Source: Neisseria musculi
Lineage (GTDB): Bacteria > Pseudomonadota > Gammaproteobacteria > Burkholderiales > Neisseriaceae
Direction: 5' to 3'
Length of the DNA stretch: 64,000 nt
Assembly (NCBI RefSeq): GCF_014297595.2
Contig: NZ_CP060414.2
Span: 434,001 to 498,000 of the forward strand
In this document: positions 48,578 through 58,632 of the stretch, in pieces
How the letters are laid out: each line of letters starts with the position of its first letter
How positions within the stretch are numbered: the stretch's first letter is position 1
Position numbers and translations under genes: made by a program
Notes under the pieces: model-generated
The model's database searches: none
Told to the model about the DNA's origin: nothing
Seen by the model: the letters and a program-made list of their open reading frames with translations, nothing else

Positions 48578-48862
48578 ATGAACCAAACCAAATTCTTTGC
48601 CCTGTCGGCCGTTGCCGCGCTCGCTTTGAGTGCCAACGTTTATGCAGCCAAAGAAATCAAAGTGGCTTCCAACAACACATCCTACACTCAAGACAATGTG
48701 CAGAAACTCGCTGCCACTGCCGTAAGCATGGGGGTGAAAGAGCCGGTCAGCCTGAGTTTGGCGGGCGGCAGCCTCACCGTTTCCGGCAGCAGTGCCACCC
48801 GGTGCGTATTTAAAGTGGGCGATGGCGACACGCCGAAAATCCAGGGCGTAAACTGCAAATAA
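48578..48862 (+). CDS. Small exported protein, unknown
   Basis: 94 residues from ATG 48578 (ribosome site aaagga). Signal peptide ending VYA, then a mature chain beginning AKEIKVASNN with a short beta-rich pattern and two Cys (TRCVFKVGDG, GVNCK), probably one disulfide. No known family. Confidence 0.7.
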   Translation: MNQTKFFALSAVAALALSANVYAAKEIKVASNNTSYTQDNVQKLAATAVSMGVKEPVSLSLAGGSLTVSGSSATRCVFKVGDGDTPKIQGVNCK

Positions 48863-48998
48863 CGGTTTTCGGGTTTCATTGCGCCCATTTGCAGAACCGG
48901 GCCGCAGCGTATTCCAACGCTGCGGCCTGCCGTTTTCAGACGGCCTCAATCTTGATAAGATGCCTGCATTTGCAAACCGTTATATCAAGAGAAGTGTG

Positions 48999-50048
48999 AT
49001 GTGGCGTTATATTTTCCAACGCTTGCTGCTGCTGGTGCCCACGTTGTTGGGCATTTTGGCGGTAACGTTTGCCGTTATCCAGTTTGTGCCGGGCGGGCCG
49101 GTGGAGCAGATGGTAGAGCAGCTCACCCAAACCGGTGCGGGCGGTGAAACGGCGGCGGCAGCGGGCGGCATGTTTAAAAACGGCAACCGCCTGAGCGCGG
49201 AAGACATGGCCGCGCTCAATGCTTTATACGGTTTCGACAAGCCGCCGCTTACACGCTTTGCCGAAATGGTCGGCCGCTTTGTGCGTTTTGATTTGGGCGA
49301 GAGTTTTTTCCACCATCAAACCGTGTTCGAGCTGGTGAAAGAAAAGATGCCGGTGTCGATGAGCTTGGGTTTGTGGACGTTTTTTCTCACTTATTTGATT
49401 TGTATTCCGCTGGGTATTGCCAAAGCCGTGCACGATGGTTCGCGGTTTGACGCGGTATCGGGCGCGGTGGTGTTAATCGGCTATACCGTGCCGCCGTTTG
49501 TTTTGGGTTTGGTGCTGCTGGTGCTGTTTGGCGGCGGCAGCTTTTTTGCCTGGTTTCCGCAGGGCGGTTTGGTGGGCGACGACTGGGAAACGCTCGGCAC
49601 GGCAGCCAAAATCAAAGATTACCTCTGGCACATGGCCTTGCCGGTAACGGCTTCGGTGGCCGGCAATCTGGCGGTGATGACGGTGCTTACCAAAAACGTG
49701 TTTCTCGAAGAAATCCGCCGCCAATATGTTTACACCGCCCGCGCCAAAGGCCTGCCCGAGCGGCAGATTTTGTGGAAACACGTGTTGCGCAATGCCATGA
49801 TTCCGCTGGTTACGGGCTTTCCCGCCGCTTTTATCGGCGCGTTTTTTACCGGCAGCCTGCTGATCGAAACCCTGTTTTCGCTTGACGGCTTGGGGCTGCT
49901 TTCTTATGAAGCGGTGATGAAGCGCGATTATCCGGTGGTGATGGGCACGCTGTATGTGTTCACCCTGATGGGGCTGCTGGCCAAACTGCTGTCGGATATT
50001 TCATATTCCTGGGTGGATCCGCGCATTCATTTTGGTGGGCAGAAATAA
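48999..50048 (+). CDS. yejB: Peptide ABC transporter permease YejB-like
   Basis: 349 residues from ATG 48999 (gagaag upstream). Six spans; the N-terminus MWRYIFQRLLLLVPTLLGIL and FVPGGPVEQMVEQL match YejB, inner-membrane permease of the YejABEF oligopeptide/microcin C importer. The EAA loop is RAKGLPERQILWKHVLRNA. The companion yejE lies 1.4 kb downstream. Confidence 0.88.
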   Translation: MWRYIFQRLLLLVPTLLGILAVTFAVIQFVPGGPVEQMVEQLTQTGAGGETAAAAGGMFKNGNRLSAEDMAALNALYGFDKPPLTRFAEMVGRFVRFDLGESFFHHQTVFELVKEKMPVSMSLGLWTFFLTYLICIPLGIAKAVHDGSRFDAVSGAVVLIGYTVPPFVLGLVLLVLFGGGSFFAWFPQGGLVGDDWETLGTAAKIKDYLWHMALPVTASVAGNLAVMTVLTKNVFLEEIRRQYVYTARAKGLPERQILWKHVLRNAMIPLVTGFPAAFIGAFFTGSLLIETLFSLDGLGLLSYEAVMKRDYPVVMGTLYVFTLMGLLAKLLSDISYSWVDPRIHFGGQK

Positions 50049-50158
50049 TTAACGGAGAATCAAATGGCTGTTTGGGCCGGCAGCATCTCTTCGATATGTT
50101 CGGCATACCTTGTGTGCTGAAACATCGAAACATAAAACCTGCCGGCAAATGAAAAAGA

Positions 50159-50190
50159 GGCCGTCTGAATGAAGGATGTTTCAGACGGCC
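50159..50190. terminator. Inverted DUS terminator after yejB
   Basis: ggccgtctgaa, ten-base loop, ttcagacggcc, TTTT. It should reduce readthrough to yejE. Confidence 0.75.
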
Positions 50191-50256
50191 TTTTAAGGAG
50201 ATTTAAGGAGATGGAAATGAAAAAACTTCGGAAGCCTCAACCGGCTTCAGGCCGTT

Positions 50257-50916
50257 TTATTGTCGGCGCACAAACTCCGCATGAAGCGATACCGGAATCT
50301 GCTCGACAATAGAGCTCAAGCCCATCACTTCAACCAATTTTGCCACACCATCCGCCATATCCATACTTTTGGTGTCTAACACAACGGGGCTTAAGGTGTA
50401 CACCATCATTTTATCGGCACTGACGCGTTGGGCGGACAAATCGGCTTCCAAGTTGATTTGTTTGCCGTGGATATTCAACACTAAAGGCTGTTTGAAATGA
50501 ACGCTTTCGCCTACAGACAAATTATTGACGGCCTCTGCATCTACTTTTGCGCTGATTTCTGCTTTGGCAAACCGGGCGGTTTCAAAAACCCAGTCTTTTA
50601 AGCGTTGGTCGCGGATTTCAATGCCCGTTTTCACGCTGCCCAAATCAACATCCATTTTAAAATCCCCTTCTTTGCCCAGCGTGGCCTGAGCGCCGCCAAA
50701 GCCCGACTGCTCGGTGATGCTGTTGAGCTGTTTGTTGATTTTGCTGCTCAAGAAGCTGATATCGACACTGGAGGAATGCCATGCTGACGGCTCCTGAACC
50801 GAAGAAACAGCCGATTCGGCGGCGGCCTGCCCGGCCTGCATGCTATTTGATTGGGAAGGGGAGCAGGCAGCGAGGGTGAGTAAAAACGTTGATAAAATAA
50901 GTGTTTTTTTAAACAT
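50257..50916 (-). CDS. YceI-family lipoprotein
   Basis: 219 residues from ATG 50916, favoured over 50922 because the site agaaagg is properly spaced. Lipobox LTLAAC. The body follows the YceI pattern (HSSSVDISF, MDVDLGSVKTGIEIRDQRLKDWVFETARF, FKQPLVLNIHGK). YceI proteins bind isoprenoid-like lipids. It is antiparallel between yejB and yejE. Confidence 0.75.
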   Translation of the reverse strand: MFKKTLILSTFLLTLAACSPSQSNSMQAGQAAAESAVSSVQEPSAWHSSSVDISFLSSKINKQLNSITEQSGFGGAQATLGKEGDFKMDVDLGSVKTGIEIRDQRLKDWVFETARFAKAEISAKVDAEAVNNLSVGESVHFKQPLVLNIHGKQINLEADLSAQRVSADKMMVYTLSPVVLDTKSMDMADGVAKLVEVMGLSSIVEQIPVSLHAEFVRRQ

Positions 50917-51329
50917 AAACATACCTTTCTTATATTTGGACTAAAATATCAAACTCAAAAATAAAGCCATCATCAAAAATATTCTTCAGAGCAGCTGCTC
51001 CCGCCGACCGGTATTTCAGATGGTCGGCAGGCATACGGAGCTGTTTTAGATTCCGAAAGAATTTTTTTCAATCACGAAACAATAGATGGAGATATGTAAA
51101 ATTTCTTACAGATTTTGGAAAAAAATTGATAAAGATAAAACAGAGATGTCAAAAAAATTTTTAATATCAGACTGTTAATAAAAAAATGAACGGCATATCA
51201 ATGAACGGCATATCAAAGAAAGGCCAACCGCGCAATGTTCCCGACACCCCGTTTCGGGCTGTTGGGAATGCCGGTAACAGGGCGTTTTATATTCAACCAA
51301 GCCGTCTGAACCGAAATAAAATAAGTTTT

Positions 51330-51370
51330 AGCTCTGCAGAAACTGGTTTCCTTTCGGAAACGGCGTTTTC
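51330..51370. repeat. Second copy of the 41-bp hairpin repeat
   Basis: agctctgcagaaactggttt, then the hairpin gtttcctttcggaaac and ggcgttttc; matches 6861-6902. The gap 50923-51474 has no supported gene. Also here is a 15-bp tandem duplication, atgaacggcatatca, at 51186-51215. Confidence 0.65.
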
Positions 51371-51474
51371 ATAACAACCAAACCTGCGGTCTTCGGCGTG
51401 TCTGCAGAGGCGGTATATTGTATGATTGTGCGTGGTAGTGTTTGAAAGATTCAGACGGCCTTTGGGTAAAAGAT

Positions 51475-52497
51475 ATGCAGAAAATATTTTCATCGCAGGC
51501 ATGGCGGGCATTCAGGCGGCACAAGCGCGGCCGGCGTGCGCTGCTGCTGCTCTCGGTGCTGTTTGCGGCGGCGCTGCTGGCGCCGGTGTGGAGCAACGAT
51601 AAGCCCTTATGGGTGAAATACAGCGGCCGCTATTATTTTCCGCTGGCCAACACCTATAACGAAACCGAGTTTGGCGGCGATTTCGACACGCCGGCCGATT
51701 ATTCTGACCCGCTGGTGCGCCGCAATATCACCACCGGCGGCAATTATGCCGTGTATCCGCCCAATCCCTATGATGCCGATACCTTAAACGGAGCCGACAC
51801 GCAGCCCGACCCGGCCCGGCCGTCTGAACATCATTGGCTCGGCACAGACGACCGCGGCCGCGATGTGCTGGCCAGGTTGGTATACGGCTTTCGCGATTCG
51901 CTGCTGTTTGCGCTCGCGCTAACCTTCATCACCACCGTTATCGGCGTGGCGGCAGGTGCGGTGCAGGGCTATTTCGGCGGACGGGTCGATTTGCTGATGC
52001 AGCGTTTTCTTGAAATTTGGGGCGGCCTGCCCGAGCTTTACCTGCTGATTATTTTGTCGTCTTTTTTCAACCCCGGCCTGTTGGTGTTGTTGGTGATTCT
52101 GTCGCTGTTCGGCTGGATGGGGCTTTCGGATTATGTGCGCGCTGAGTTTCTGAAAAACCGTCAGGCCGATTATGTGGCGGCGGCTAAAAGTATGGGCGTT
52201 TCAGACGGCCGAATCATGTGGCGGCACATCCTGCCCAACAGCCTCACGCCCGTGTTGGCATTTCTGCCGTTTCGTATTTCCGGCGCGGTGTTGGCGCTCA
52301 CCGGTTTGGATTTTTTAGGCTTGGGGGTGCCGGATTCCCAGGCCAGCCTGGGCGAATTGCTTGCGCAGGGCAAAGACAACTTGGATGCGTGGTGGATAGG
52401 GTTGTCTGCCGTGGGCGCGCTCACGGTGATGCTGCTGCTGTTGGTGATGATAGGCGAAGGGCTGCGTCACGCGTTTGATGTGCGGGCGGAAAGCTGA
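51475..52497 (+). CDS. yejE: Peptide ABC transporter permease YejE-like
   Basis: 340 residues. Six spans with a long periplasmic insert after the first (KYSGRYYFPLANTYNETEFG, typical of YejE) and the EAA loop SMGVSDGRIMWRHILPNS. It pairs with YejB. The ATG at 51475 is chosen from the family start, although the upstream frame is open and contains an uptake sequence. No YejA or YejF gene is in the window. Confidence 0.88.
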   Translation: MQKIFSSQAWRAFRRHKRGRRALLLLSVLFAAALLAPVWSNDKPLWVKYSGRYYFPLANTYNETEFGGDFDTPADYSDPLVRRNITTGGNYAVYPPNPYDADTLNGADTQPDPARPSEHHWLGTDDRGRDVLARLVYGFRDSLLFALALTFITTVIGVAAGAVQGYFGGRVDLLMQRFLEIWGGLPELYLLIILSSFFNPGLLVLLVILSLFGWMGLSDYVRAEFLKNRQADYVAAAKSMGVSDGRIMWRHILPNSLTPVLAFLPFRISGAVLALTGLDFLGLGVPDSQASLGELLAQGKDNLDAWWIGLSAVGALTVMLLLLVMIGEGLRHAFDVRAES

Positions 52498-52989
52498 GGC
52501 CGTCTGAAAGGCGGCGGGGCTTTTGCCGTTTAAAACGCTGTGCGCGCGCAAGCCCGCCGGGGCTGACGTTGCCGAAAAACGCGGCAAATCGATTCGGCTT
52601 GAGGCAGAATATACTGCAAACGGCACGGCTGCGTTTCAGACGGCCTCAGCGGCTCGGGGTTGATTGTTTAGGCGATCAAAAACTGATGTTGCCGACTGCC
52701 TGATTCTGTTTTTTCTGCATGGGGCAGCGCAGCGGCAGCCCCGCCCGAAACGCCCGTAACCTTCCGGCAGCCTTATTGCGAACGGCTCCGCTGCCGTTGC
52801 AGCGTGCAGCCCGGTGCCGGAACCAATCCAGCGTATAACGGCACAAACAGTATGTGCAGCAAAACACCGGCTTGCCCGGCTTTTCGAAAAAGGCATATAT
52901 TTCACGGCTATTTCCAAATAATGCCCGGTTATTTCCGTTTTCACGGCGGTTGTCGGAAAATAGGCCGAAACAGGCTCAGGAGCAAAACC
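52498..52989. other. Intergenic gap before mtrF
   Basis: Contains single uptake sequences at about 52498 and 52636 in opposite orientation. No convincing gene. Confidence 0.4.
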
Positions 52990-54561
52990 ATGTCGCGCAA
53001 ACACAGCAAACAAACCGCTTTAAACCGTTTTTTAAACACGGTTGAATGGCTCGGCAACATTCTGCCGCACCCGGTTATTTTGTTTATCGCCTTTATTGCG
53101 GCACTGCTGGTGTTTTCGGCAGCGGGTGCCTACTTCGATGTGAGTGCGGCCGACCCGCGCCCGGAAGGAGCGGCAGGGCGTTCGGCAGACGGCATCATCA
53201 GGGTGGTCAGCCTGCTCAATGGCGAAGGGCTGGCTAAAATCATTTCCAATCTGGTATCCAATTTCACCGGTTTTGCTCCGCTGGGCACGGCACTGGTGGC
53301 GCTGCTGGGCGTGGGCATTGCCGAAAAATCAGGCCTGATTGCGGCGGCAATGCGCACGATTGTGCTTAAAGCACCGCTGCATCTGGTTACGCTGGCGGTG
53401 GTGTTTGCCGGCGTGATGTCGAACATCGCCAGCGAGTTGGGCTATGTGGTGATTATTCCTTTGGCAGGCATGGTTTTTTATTCGCTCGGACGGCACCCGC
53501 TGGCCGGCATCACGGCCGCTTTTGCCGGCGTGTCGGGCGGCTACAGCGCCAACCTGCTGATCGGCACCGTTGATCCGATTCTGTCGGGCATCACCCAGCA
53601 GGCCGCGCAGCTGATTGCGCCGGATTATGTGGTGGGCGCTTATGCCAACTGGTATTTTATGGCGGCCAGCGCGGTATTGATTTCATTGCTGGGTTTTTGG
53701 GTTACCGATAAATTCATCGAGCCCAGGCTTGGCGTTTACGATCCTGCCGAAACAGGCGCAAACAGCGAAAGCATAAATATCGAGCAGCTTTCGGAGGCCG
53801 AGAAAAAAGGCTTGCGCGCGGCATTGGCGGCAGTGTTGCTGCTTGCCGCGCTGACTGCGTTGGCCGTGGTGCCGGAAAACGCGCCGCTGCGCAATCCGCA
53901 AACCGGCGGGTTGGATAATTCTCCCTTTCTGCAGGGCATTGTGGCTTTGATTTTCGTGTTTTTTGCTGTGGCGGGATTGGTATACGGCCGTGTGGCCGGC
54001 ACGATGTCGGGCAGCGCCGAAGTAGTGGGCGGTATGGTCGATTCTATGCGTTCGATGGCGCTTTATCTGGTGCTGATGTTTTTTGTGTCGCAGTTTGTGG
54101 CCTATTTCAACTGGAGCAACCTCGGGCCGATTATGGCGGTGAAAGGGTCGGAATTTCTGAAAGAAACCGGCTTCACCGGCGGCATATTGCTGATCTGCTT
54201 TATCGTGATCTGCTGCCTGATTAACCTGATGATTGCTTCTGCTTCTGCGCAGTGGGCGGTTACGGCACCGATTTTTGTGCCGATGCTGATGCTGGCAGGT
54301 TACGCGCCCGAAACCATTCAGGCGGCCTACCGCATCGGCGATTCGGTAACCAACATCATCACGCCGATGATGCCGTTTTTCGGGTTGGTGCTGGCTGTGG
54401 CCATACGTTATAAAAAAGACACGGGCGTGGGCACGTTGGTTTCGCTGATGCTGCCTTATACTGTGGTGTTCATTACCGGCTGGAGCCTGTTGTTTTATGT
54501 ATGGGTGTTCATACTCGGCTGGCCGCTCGGGCCGGGTTCGGCGCTGTTTTACCAGCCTTAA
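52990..54561 (+). CDS. mtrF: AbgT-family transporter MtrF
   Basis: 523 residues, many spans. Start ATG 52990 with site aggagc; the frame is open further upstream but the family begins here. Signature segments are ASELGYVVIIPLAG, GGYSANLLIGTVDP, and SASAQWAVTAPIFVPML with GDSVTNIITPMMPFFG. AbgT proteins export sulfonamides or move p-aminobenzoyl-glutamate; gonococcal MtrF assists high-level drug resistance. It is not next to mtrCDE here. Confidence 0.92.
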   Translation: MSRKHSKQTALNRFLNTVEWLGNILPHPVILFIAFIAALLVFSAAGAYFDVSAADPRPEGAAGRSADGIIRVVSLLNGEGLAKIISNLVSNFTGFAPLGTALVALLGVGIAEKSGLIAAAMRTIVLKAPLHLVTLAVVFAGVMSNIASELGYVVIIPLAGMVFYSLGRHPLAGITAAFAGVSGGYSANLLIGTVDPILSGITQQAAQLIAPDYVVGAYANWYFMAASAVLISLLGFWVTDKFIEPRLGVYDPAETGANSESINIEQLSEAEKKGLRAALAAVLLLAALTALAVVPENAPLRNPQTGGLDNSPFLQGIVALIFVFFAVAGLVYGRVAGTMSGSAEVVGGMVDSMRSMALYLVLMFFVSQFVAYFNWSNLGPIMAVKGSEFLKETGFTGGILLICFIVICCLINLMIASASAQWAVTAPIFVPMLMLAGYAPETIQAAYRIGDSVTNIITPMMPFFGLVLAVAIRYKKDTGVGTLVSLMLPYTVVFITGWSLLFYVWVFILGWPLGPGSALFYQP

Positions 54562-54677
54562 AAATACCGGGCCGATCGGATTTCGGGCTGTAAACGGTTT
54601 GTTTGAAGCCCGAACTGCTTATCATGCCGGTGCGGATTAAACATTTGAAACATAACGATCGATAAGGAATACAAATC

Positions 54678-55076
54678 ATGCCGCAAACATTGTTGGAAGG
54701 CGTGAAATTCGATGCAGACGGTTTGGTGTGCGCCATTGCGCAAGACGTGCAGACCCTGCGCGTGCTGATGGTGGCGTGGATGAACGCCGAAGCCCTGCAA
54801 AAAACAGCCGAAACCGGCTATGCCCATTATTACAGCCGTTCGCGCCGAAAACAGTGGATGAAAGGCGAAGAATCGGGGCATACGCAAAAAGTTCACGAGT
54901 TGAGGTTGGACTGCGATGGTGATGCGGTGGTGATGTTAATCGGGCAGGCAGGCGGCATCGCCTGCCACTCCGGCCGCGAAAGCTGTTTTTACCGCGTGTG
55001 GCGCGGCGGCGCGTGGCAAACGGTGGATGCAGTGCTGAAAAGCGAAACGGAAATTTACGGGCAGACCAAAGATTAA
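54678..55076 (+). CDS. hisI: Phosphoribosyl-AMP cyclohydrolase
   Basis: 132 residues. Third step of histidine synthesis. [37 protein letters not shown] and the zinc site DCDGDAV with CHSGRESCF are diagnostic. hisE follows after a small frame. Confidence 0.95.
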   Translation: MPQTLLEGVKFDADGLVCAIAQDVQTLRVLMVAWMNAEALQKTAETGYAHYYSRSRRKQWMKGEESGHTQKVHELRLDCDGDAVVMLIGQAGGIACHSGRESCFYRVWRGGAWQTVDAVLKSETEIYGQTKD

Positions 55077-55117
55077 GGCACCCCTTTCTTATTTTTCACT
55101 ATTTTAAAGTATCAGAA

Positions 55118-55309
55118 ATGAAACGGTATGTCTGCCTGTTTTGCCTGCTGTCGGCAGCAGGCTTGTATGCGGGGCAGGCAGGGGCTGAAGCGGTAATGCA
55201 GACGGCTGTGCAGCAGCCTGCCTGCAAGCAGGCGAGAGCAAATCCTTCTCCCAGTATCCCGGCGCAGCCCTTGAAAAAGGCCTTCAAGGCAGGGCGGTAT
55301 GATTGGTAA
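55118..55309 (+). CDS. Small exported peptide between hisI and hisE
   Basis: 63 residues from ATG 55118. Signal-like N-terminus (KRYVCLFCLLSAAGLYA), then a Gln/Ala/Pro-rich chain. Weak ribosome site and no known relatives; may or may not be translated. Confidence 0.4.
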   Translation: MKRYVCLFCLLSAAGLYAGQAGAEAVMQTAVQQPACKQARANPSPSIPAQPLKKAFKAGRYDW

Positions 55310-55529
55310 CGGTTTGCCGGAAATGAAATAATGAAGTGGAAGTTGCAGAATCGGGCGGACAACGCGGGTTGGACGAGGCAGCCGGAAAGACAGCATGGGC
55401 GGGAACATTCCCAACCTAGGGCAAGAATAGGCAATACAGACTGCCGGTTCAGTTCAGCATCAATGATAAGCAACCGCCAAGTACAGCAACAGTCGGGCGT
55501 GATAACAGAAAGTGATGAAAGATTAGATT

Positions 55530-55853
55530 ATGACTTCAGATATTTTGGCGGAAATCCAAAACGTGATTGACTCCCGCAAGGGGCAGAACCCCGACACCTC
55601 TTATGTTGCCGGGCTTTTGCACAAAGGAGAAGACAAAATCCTGAAAAAAGTGATTGAAGAGGCCGGCGAAGTGCTGATGGCCTCGAAAGATGGCGGCGGC
55701 GGGCATTTGGTGTATGAAGTGGCCGATTTATGGTTTCACACGCAAGTGCTCCTGGCGCACCACGGGCTGCGGGTGGAAGATGTGATAAAAGAGCTTGCGC
55801 GCCGGCAAGGGCTGTCGGGGCTGGCGGAAAAAGCGGCACGGCAGGAAAACTGA
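55530..55853 (+). CDS. hisE: Phosphoribosyl-ATP pyrophosphatase
   Basis: 107 residues. Second step of histidine synthesis. MazG-like helices with KKVIEEAGEVLMASKDG (metal-binding Glu) and YEVADLWFHTQVLL. Same strand as hisI, 450 bases away. Confidence 0.95.
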   Translation: MTSDILAEIQNVIDSRKGQNPDTSYVAGLLHKGEDKILKKVIEEAGEVLMASKDGGGGHLVYEVADLWFHTQVLLAHHGLRVEDVIKELARRQGLSGLAEKAARQEN

Positions 55854-56517
55854 AACGGCAGGGCGGCGGCGGTTGAAATTCAAATGAAACAAGGCCGCCG
55901 GCCACAAACAGTAAAAATCATACAAAACCGATGCTGCCGCCGCTTCGGCAGCATACAGAATCATTTTTCCAGGCCTTCGCAACATTCAAAAAATATCATA
56001 AGAAGTTTATATCCCGTTTGCCGATTCCAAAATACTGCCAACGCTGCCCTGCAACGCCGCCGATGTGTTCCGCCGCTTCCACGACCGAGAAGCCTGGCAG
56101 TTTGCGGGCGGTTGGAAGTTCTATAGATTTTATATTTTTCCTTATGGGAAAGCCGTCTGTTTCAAGCGGCCGTTTATCTGCCGCCGGCTTCGCAAGCCCC
56201 CCGCACAGTCGGGAATCCGAACGTGTGGCATCTCATTGTTTGTTTAACCGATACTCCAATATTATTTTTATCCGAATCCCCGTCCGCGCGGAAATGACGG
56301 TATTCAAGCCTTTCAGACGGCCTGAAAATATTTTTGCAAAGGCCGCGCTTTTTGAATCCGGCCGGGGCGGTGCCGCACCGGTTTGAATTTAAGCCGCCAT
56401 AAAAATAGCCCCGTGTGTCGAACTGTATTACAATTCTTGTTCTTGTGAGGCAGGCCGTTTGAAAGCCTGTTTTCAGACGGCTTCCAAGCCTTTGTAAAAA
56501 TCATTCGGAGTATCCCG
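55854..56517. other. Intergenic gap before hinT
   Basis: Several uptake-sequence halves and no supported gene. The pair ggccgtttgaa (56455) and tttcagacggc (56470) is a degenerate inverted hairpin. Confidence 0.4.
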
Positions 56518-56841
56518 ATGACAGACTGTATTTTCTGCAAAATCGCCACCAAAGAAATCCCCGCAACGGTGGTGTATGAAGACGGCGAAATGCTGTGCTT
56601 CAAAGACATCAACCCCGCCGCCCCCGTGCATTTGCTGCTGGTTCCGAAAGAGCATTTCGATTCGCTGGCACACGCCCAGCCCGAGCATGAGCCGCTGCTG
56701 GGTAAAATGATGATGAAAGTGCCGAAAATTGCCGAAGCAGCAGGTTTGGCCGGCGGCTTCAAAACCCAAATCAACACAGGCAAAGGCGGCGGGCAGGAAG
56801 TGTTCCACCTGCATATCCATATTTTGGGGCGGCCTGTGTAA
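56518..56841 (+). CDS. hinT: HIT-family nucleotide hydrolase HinT
   Basis: 107 residues. Purine nucleoside phosphoramidase. MTDCIFCKIATKEIPA at the start and the histidine triad FHLHIHILG at the end. Upstream of tatABC, a common Neisseria order. Confidence 0.95.
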   Translation: MTDCIFCKIATKEIPATVVYEDGEMLCFKDINPAAPVHLLLVPKEHFDSLAHAQPEHEPLLGKMMMKVPKIAEAAGLAGGFKTQINTGKGGGQEVFHLHIHILGRPV

Positions 56842-56977
56842 AGCGTTACCGCAAACCGGCCTTCGGATACGGCATTGCGGCGCCTGTGTCGGGAAAGCGT
56901 TAATCCGCCATAGGCCGTCTGAAACCGTTTGGGCCGTCTGAAACATTATCAAACTATTGCGATTGAAGGATTAAAAA

Positions 56978-57181
56978 ATGGGCAGCTTTTCTATTTGGCA
57001 CTGGGTGATTGTACTGGTGATTGTGGTTTTGGTGTTCGGCACCAAAAAACTGCGCAATGTCGGCAAAGATTTGGGCGGCGCGGTGCATGATTTCAAACAG
57101 GGTCTGAACGAAGGCAACGAAGCCGGCCAAGCCAAAAAAGACGATGTAATCGAACATCAAAAAGACGACAAATCGGCCTAA
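56978..57181 (+). CDS. tatA: Sec-independent translocase TatA
   Basis: 67 residues: one span ([16 protein letters not shown]), an [16 protein letters not shown] amphipathic helix and a charged tail. Forms the Tat pore for folded proteins. Three bases before tatB. Confidence 0.95.
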   Translation: MGSFSIWHWVIVLVIVVLVFGTKKLRNVGKDLGGAVHDFKQGLNEGNEAGQAKKDDVIEHQKDDKSA

Positions 57182-57184
57182 ACC

Positions 57185-57724
57185 ATGTTTGATTTCGGCT
57201 TTAGCGAGCTTTTACTGATCGGCGCGGTGGCGTTGGTGGTGCTCGGCCCCGAGCGGCTGCCGAAGGCTGCGCGCATGGCAGGCAGCCTGTTTGGCCGTGT
57301 GCAGCGCATGGTGGGCAGCGTGAAGCAGGAATTGAGCGCGCAGGTGGAAATGGAAGAGCTGCGCAAAGCCAAGCAGGAATTCGAAACGGCCGCAGAAAGC
57401 TTCCGCACCGAAATCGGCAGCGTAGGTGAAAGCGCGCAAAACAGCCTGAATGCGATTTCGAGCGGCCTCAAACCGTGGGAGCGCGTGCCCGAGCAGCACA
57501 CGCCTGCCGATTTCGGTGTGGACGAATACGGCCGGCCGGCCGGTGCGGATTCAACTGAAACGGAGCAAGATGCAGCTTGGAAAGCTTATCTGAGGCCGTC
57601 TGAAAAAAAACCGCCCACCGGCGGCTTTCAGACGGCCTCTCTACATAAGCAGGCGATGCGGCGCAAACGCGATATGCGCCCACGCCACCGCCCCAAACCG
57701 CAGTTGCGTGTACGCAAAAAGTGA
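57185..57724 (+). CDS. tatB: Sec-independent translocase TatB
   Basis: 179 residues: MFDFGFSELLLIGAVALVVLGPERLP span and hinge, amphipathic helices, then a variable tail. The tail contains an inverted uptake-sequence pair translated as LRPSEKKPPTGGFQTASL (57594-57637), so two DUS were built into the coding region. Confidence 0.93.
   Translation: MFDFGFSELLLIGAVALVVLGPERLPKAARMAGSLFGRVQRMVGSVKQELSAQVEMEELRKAKQEFETAAESFRTEIGSVGESAQNSLNAISSGLKPWERVPEQHTPADFGVDEYGRPAGADSTETEQDAAWKAYLRPSEKKPPTGGFQTASLHKQAMRRKRDMRPRHRPKPQLRVRKK
57594..57637. repeat. Inverted DUS pair inside tatB
   Basis: ggccgtctgaa and tttcagacggcc, 20 bases apart, in frame within the C-terminal tail of TatB. Confidence 0.8.
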
Positions 57725-57731
57725 GCGAACG

Positions 57732-58490
57732 GTGTCTGAAATCGAACAACCTACCCAGCCGCTGATCGAGCATCTGATCGAGCTGCGCCGCCGCATGATG
57801 TGGATTGCCGCAATCATGCTGCTGTGCTTTTTCGGCCTGATGCCGTTTGCGCAGAAACTCTATACCTTTGTGGCACAACCGCTGATGGCCACGCTGCCGG
57901 CGAATACCAGTATGATTGCCACCGATGTGGTTGCACCGTTTTTCGTGCCGGTGAAAGTAACGCTGATGGCAGCGTTTCTGCTGACGCTGCCGCACACGCT
58001 TTATCAGGTGTGGGCGTTTGTGGCGCCTGCGCTTTACCGAAACGAAAAGCGGCTGGTGCTGCCGTTGGTGTTGTCCAGCGTGGTATTGTTTTTCGGCGGC
58101 ATGGCGTTTGCCTATTTTCTGGTGTTTCCGGTGGTGTTCAAGTTTCTGGCGGGCGTAACGCCGCTGGGCGTGAGCATGGCCACCGATATCGACAAATATC
58201 TTTCTTTTGTGTTGGGAATGTTTGTGGCATTCGGCGCCACATTTGAAGTGCCGGTTGTGGTGGTTTTGCTCAACCGTATGGGAATCGTGCCGGTTGCGCA
58301 ATTGCAGGCCGCGCGCCCGTATGTGATTGTCGGAGCGTTTGTGGTAGCCGCCGTGATTACGCCGCCTGATGTGATTTCACAAGTACTGCTGGCGGTGCCG
58401 CTGATTCTGCTTTATGAAGCAGGCCTGTGGCTCTGCCGTTTTATAAAGCCTGTGCCGTTGGGGTGGAAGAAGGAAAATAATGTAGGTTAA
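57732..58490 (+). CDS. tatC: Sec-independent translocase TatC
   Basis: 252 residues from GTG 57732, seven bases after tatB. Six spans; HLIELRRRMMW at the N-terminus, APALYRNEKRL and FLVFPVVFKF are characteristic. TatC recognises twin-arginine signals. The start could also be GTG 57708, but the family begins near VSEIEQP. Confidence 0.93.
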   Translation: MSEIEQPTQPLIEHLIELRRRMMWIAAIMLLCFFGLMPFAQKLYTFVAQPLMATLPANTSMIATDVVAPFFVPVKVTLMAAFLLTLPHTLYQVWAFVAPALYRNEKRLVLPLVLSSVVLFFGGMAFAYFLVFPVVFKFLAGVTPLGVSMATDIDKYLSFVLGMFVAFGATFEVPVVVVLLNRMGIVPVAQLQAARPYVIVGAFVVAAVITPPDVISQVLLAVPLILLYEAGLWLCRFIKPVPLGWKKENNVG

Positions 58491-58574
58491 TATATTTTAT
58501 TCAGAGGCTTCAGCGCCCTTAAATTTTCATTTCAATTGAAATATTCATTAGAGATTAGATCTAGTTTAAGAATA

Positions 58575-58608
58575 AAACACTTGGCATTTCTCAGCCAAGT
58601 GTTTTTCT
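58575..58608 (+). terminator. Rho-independent terminator after tatC
   Basis: aaacacttggc/gccaagtgttt with loop atttctca and a T run. Confidence 0.9.
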
Positions 58609-58632
58609 TTGCTGGTCCGGCACATCTGAATC

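Noticed and set aside
51186..51374. 62-codon frame starting with a repeated MNGIS
   Set aside because: It is made by a 15-bp tandem duplication plus the hairpin repeat and a DUS; not protein-like.
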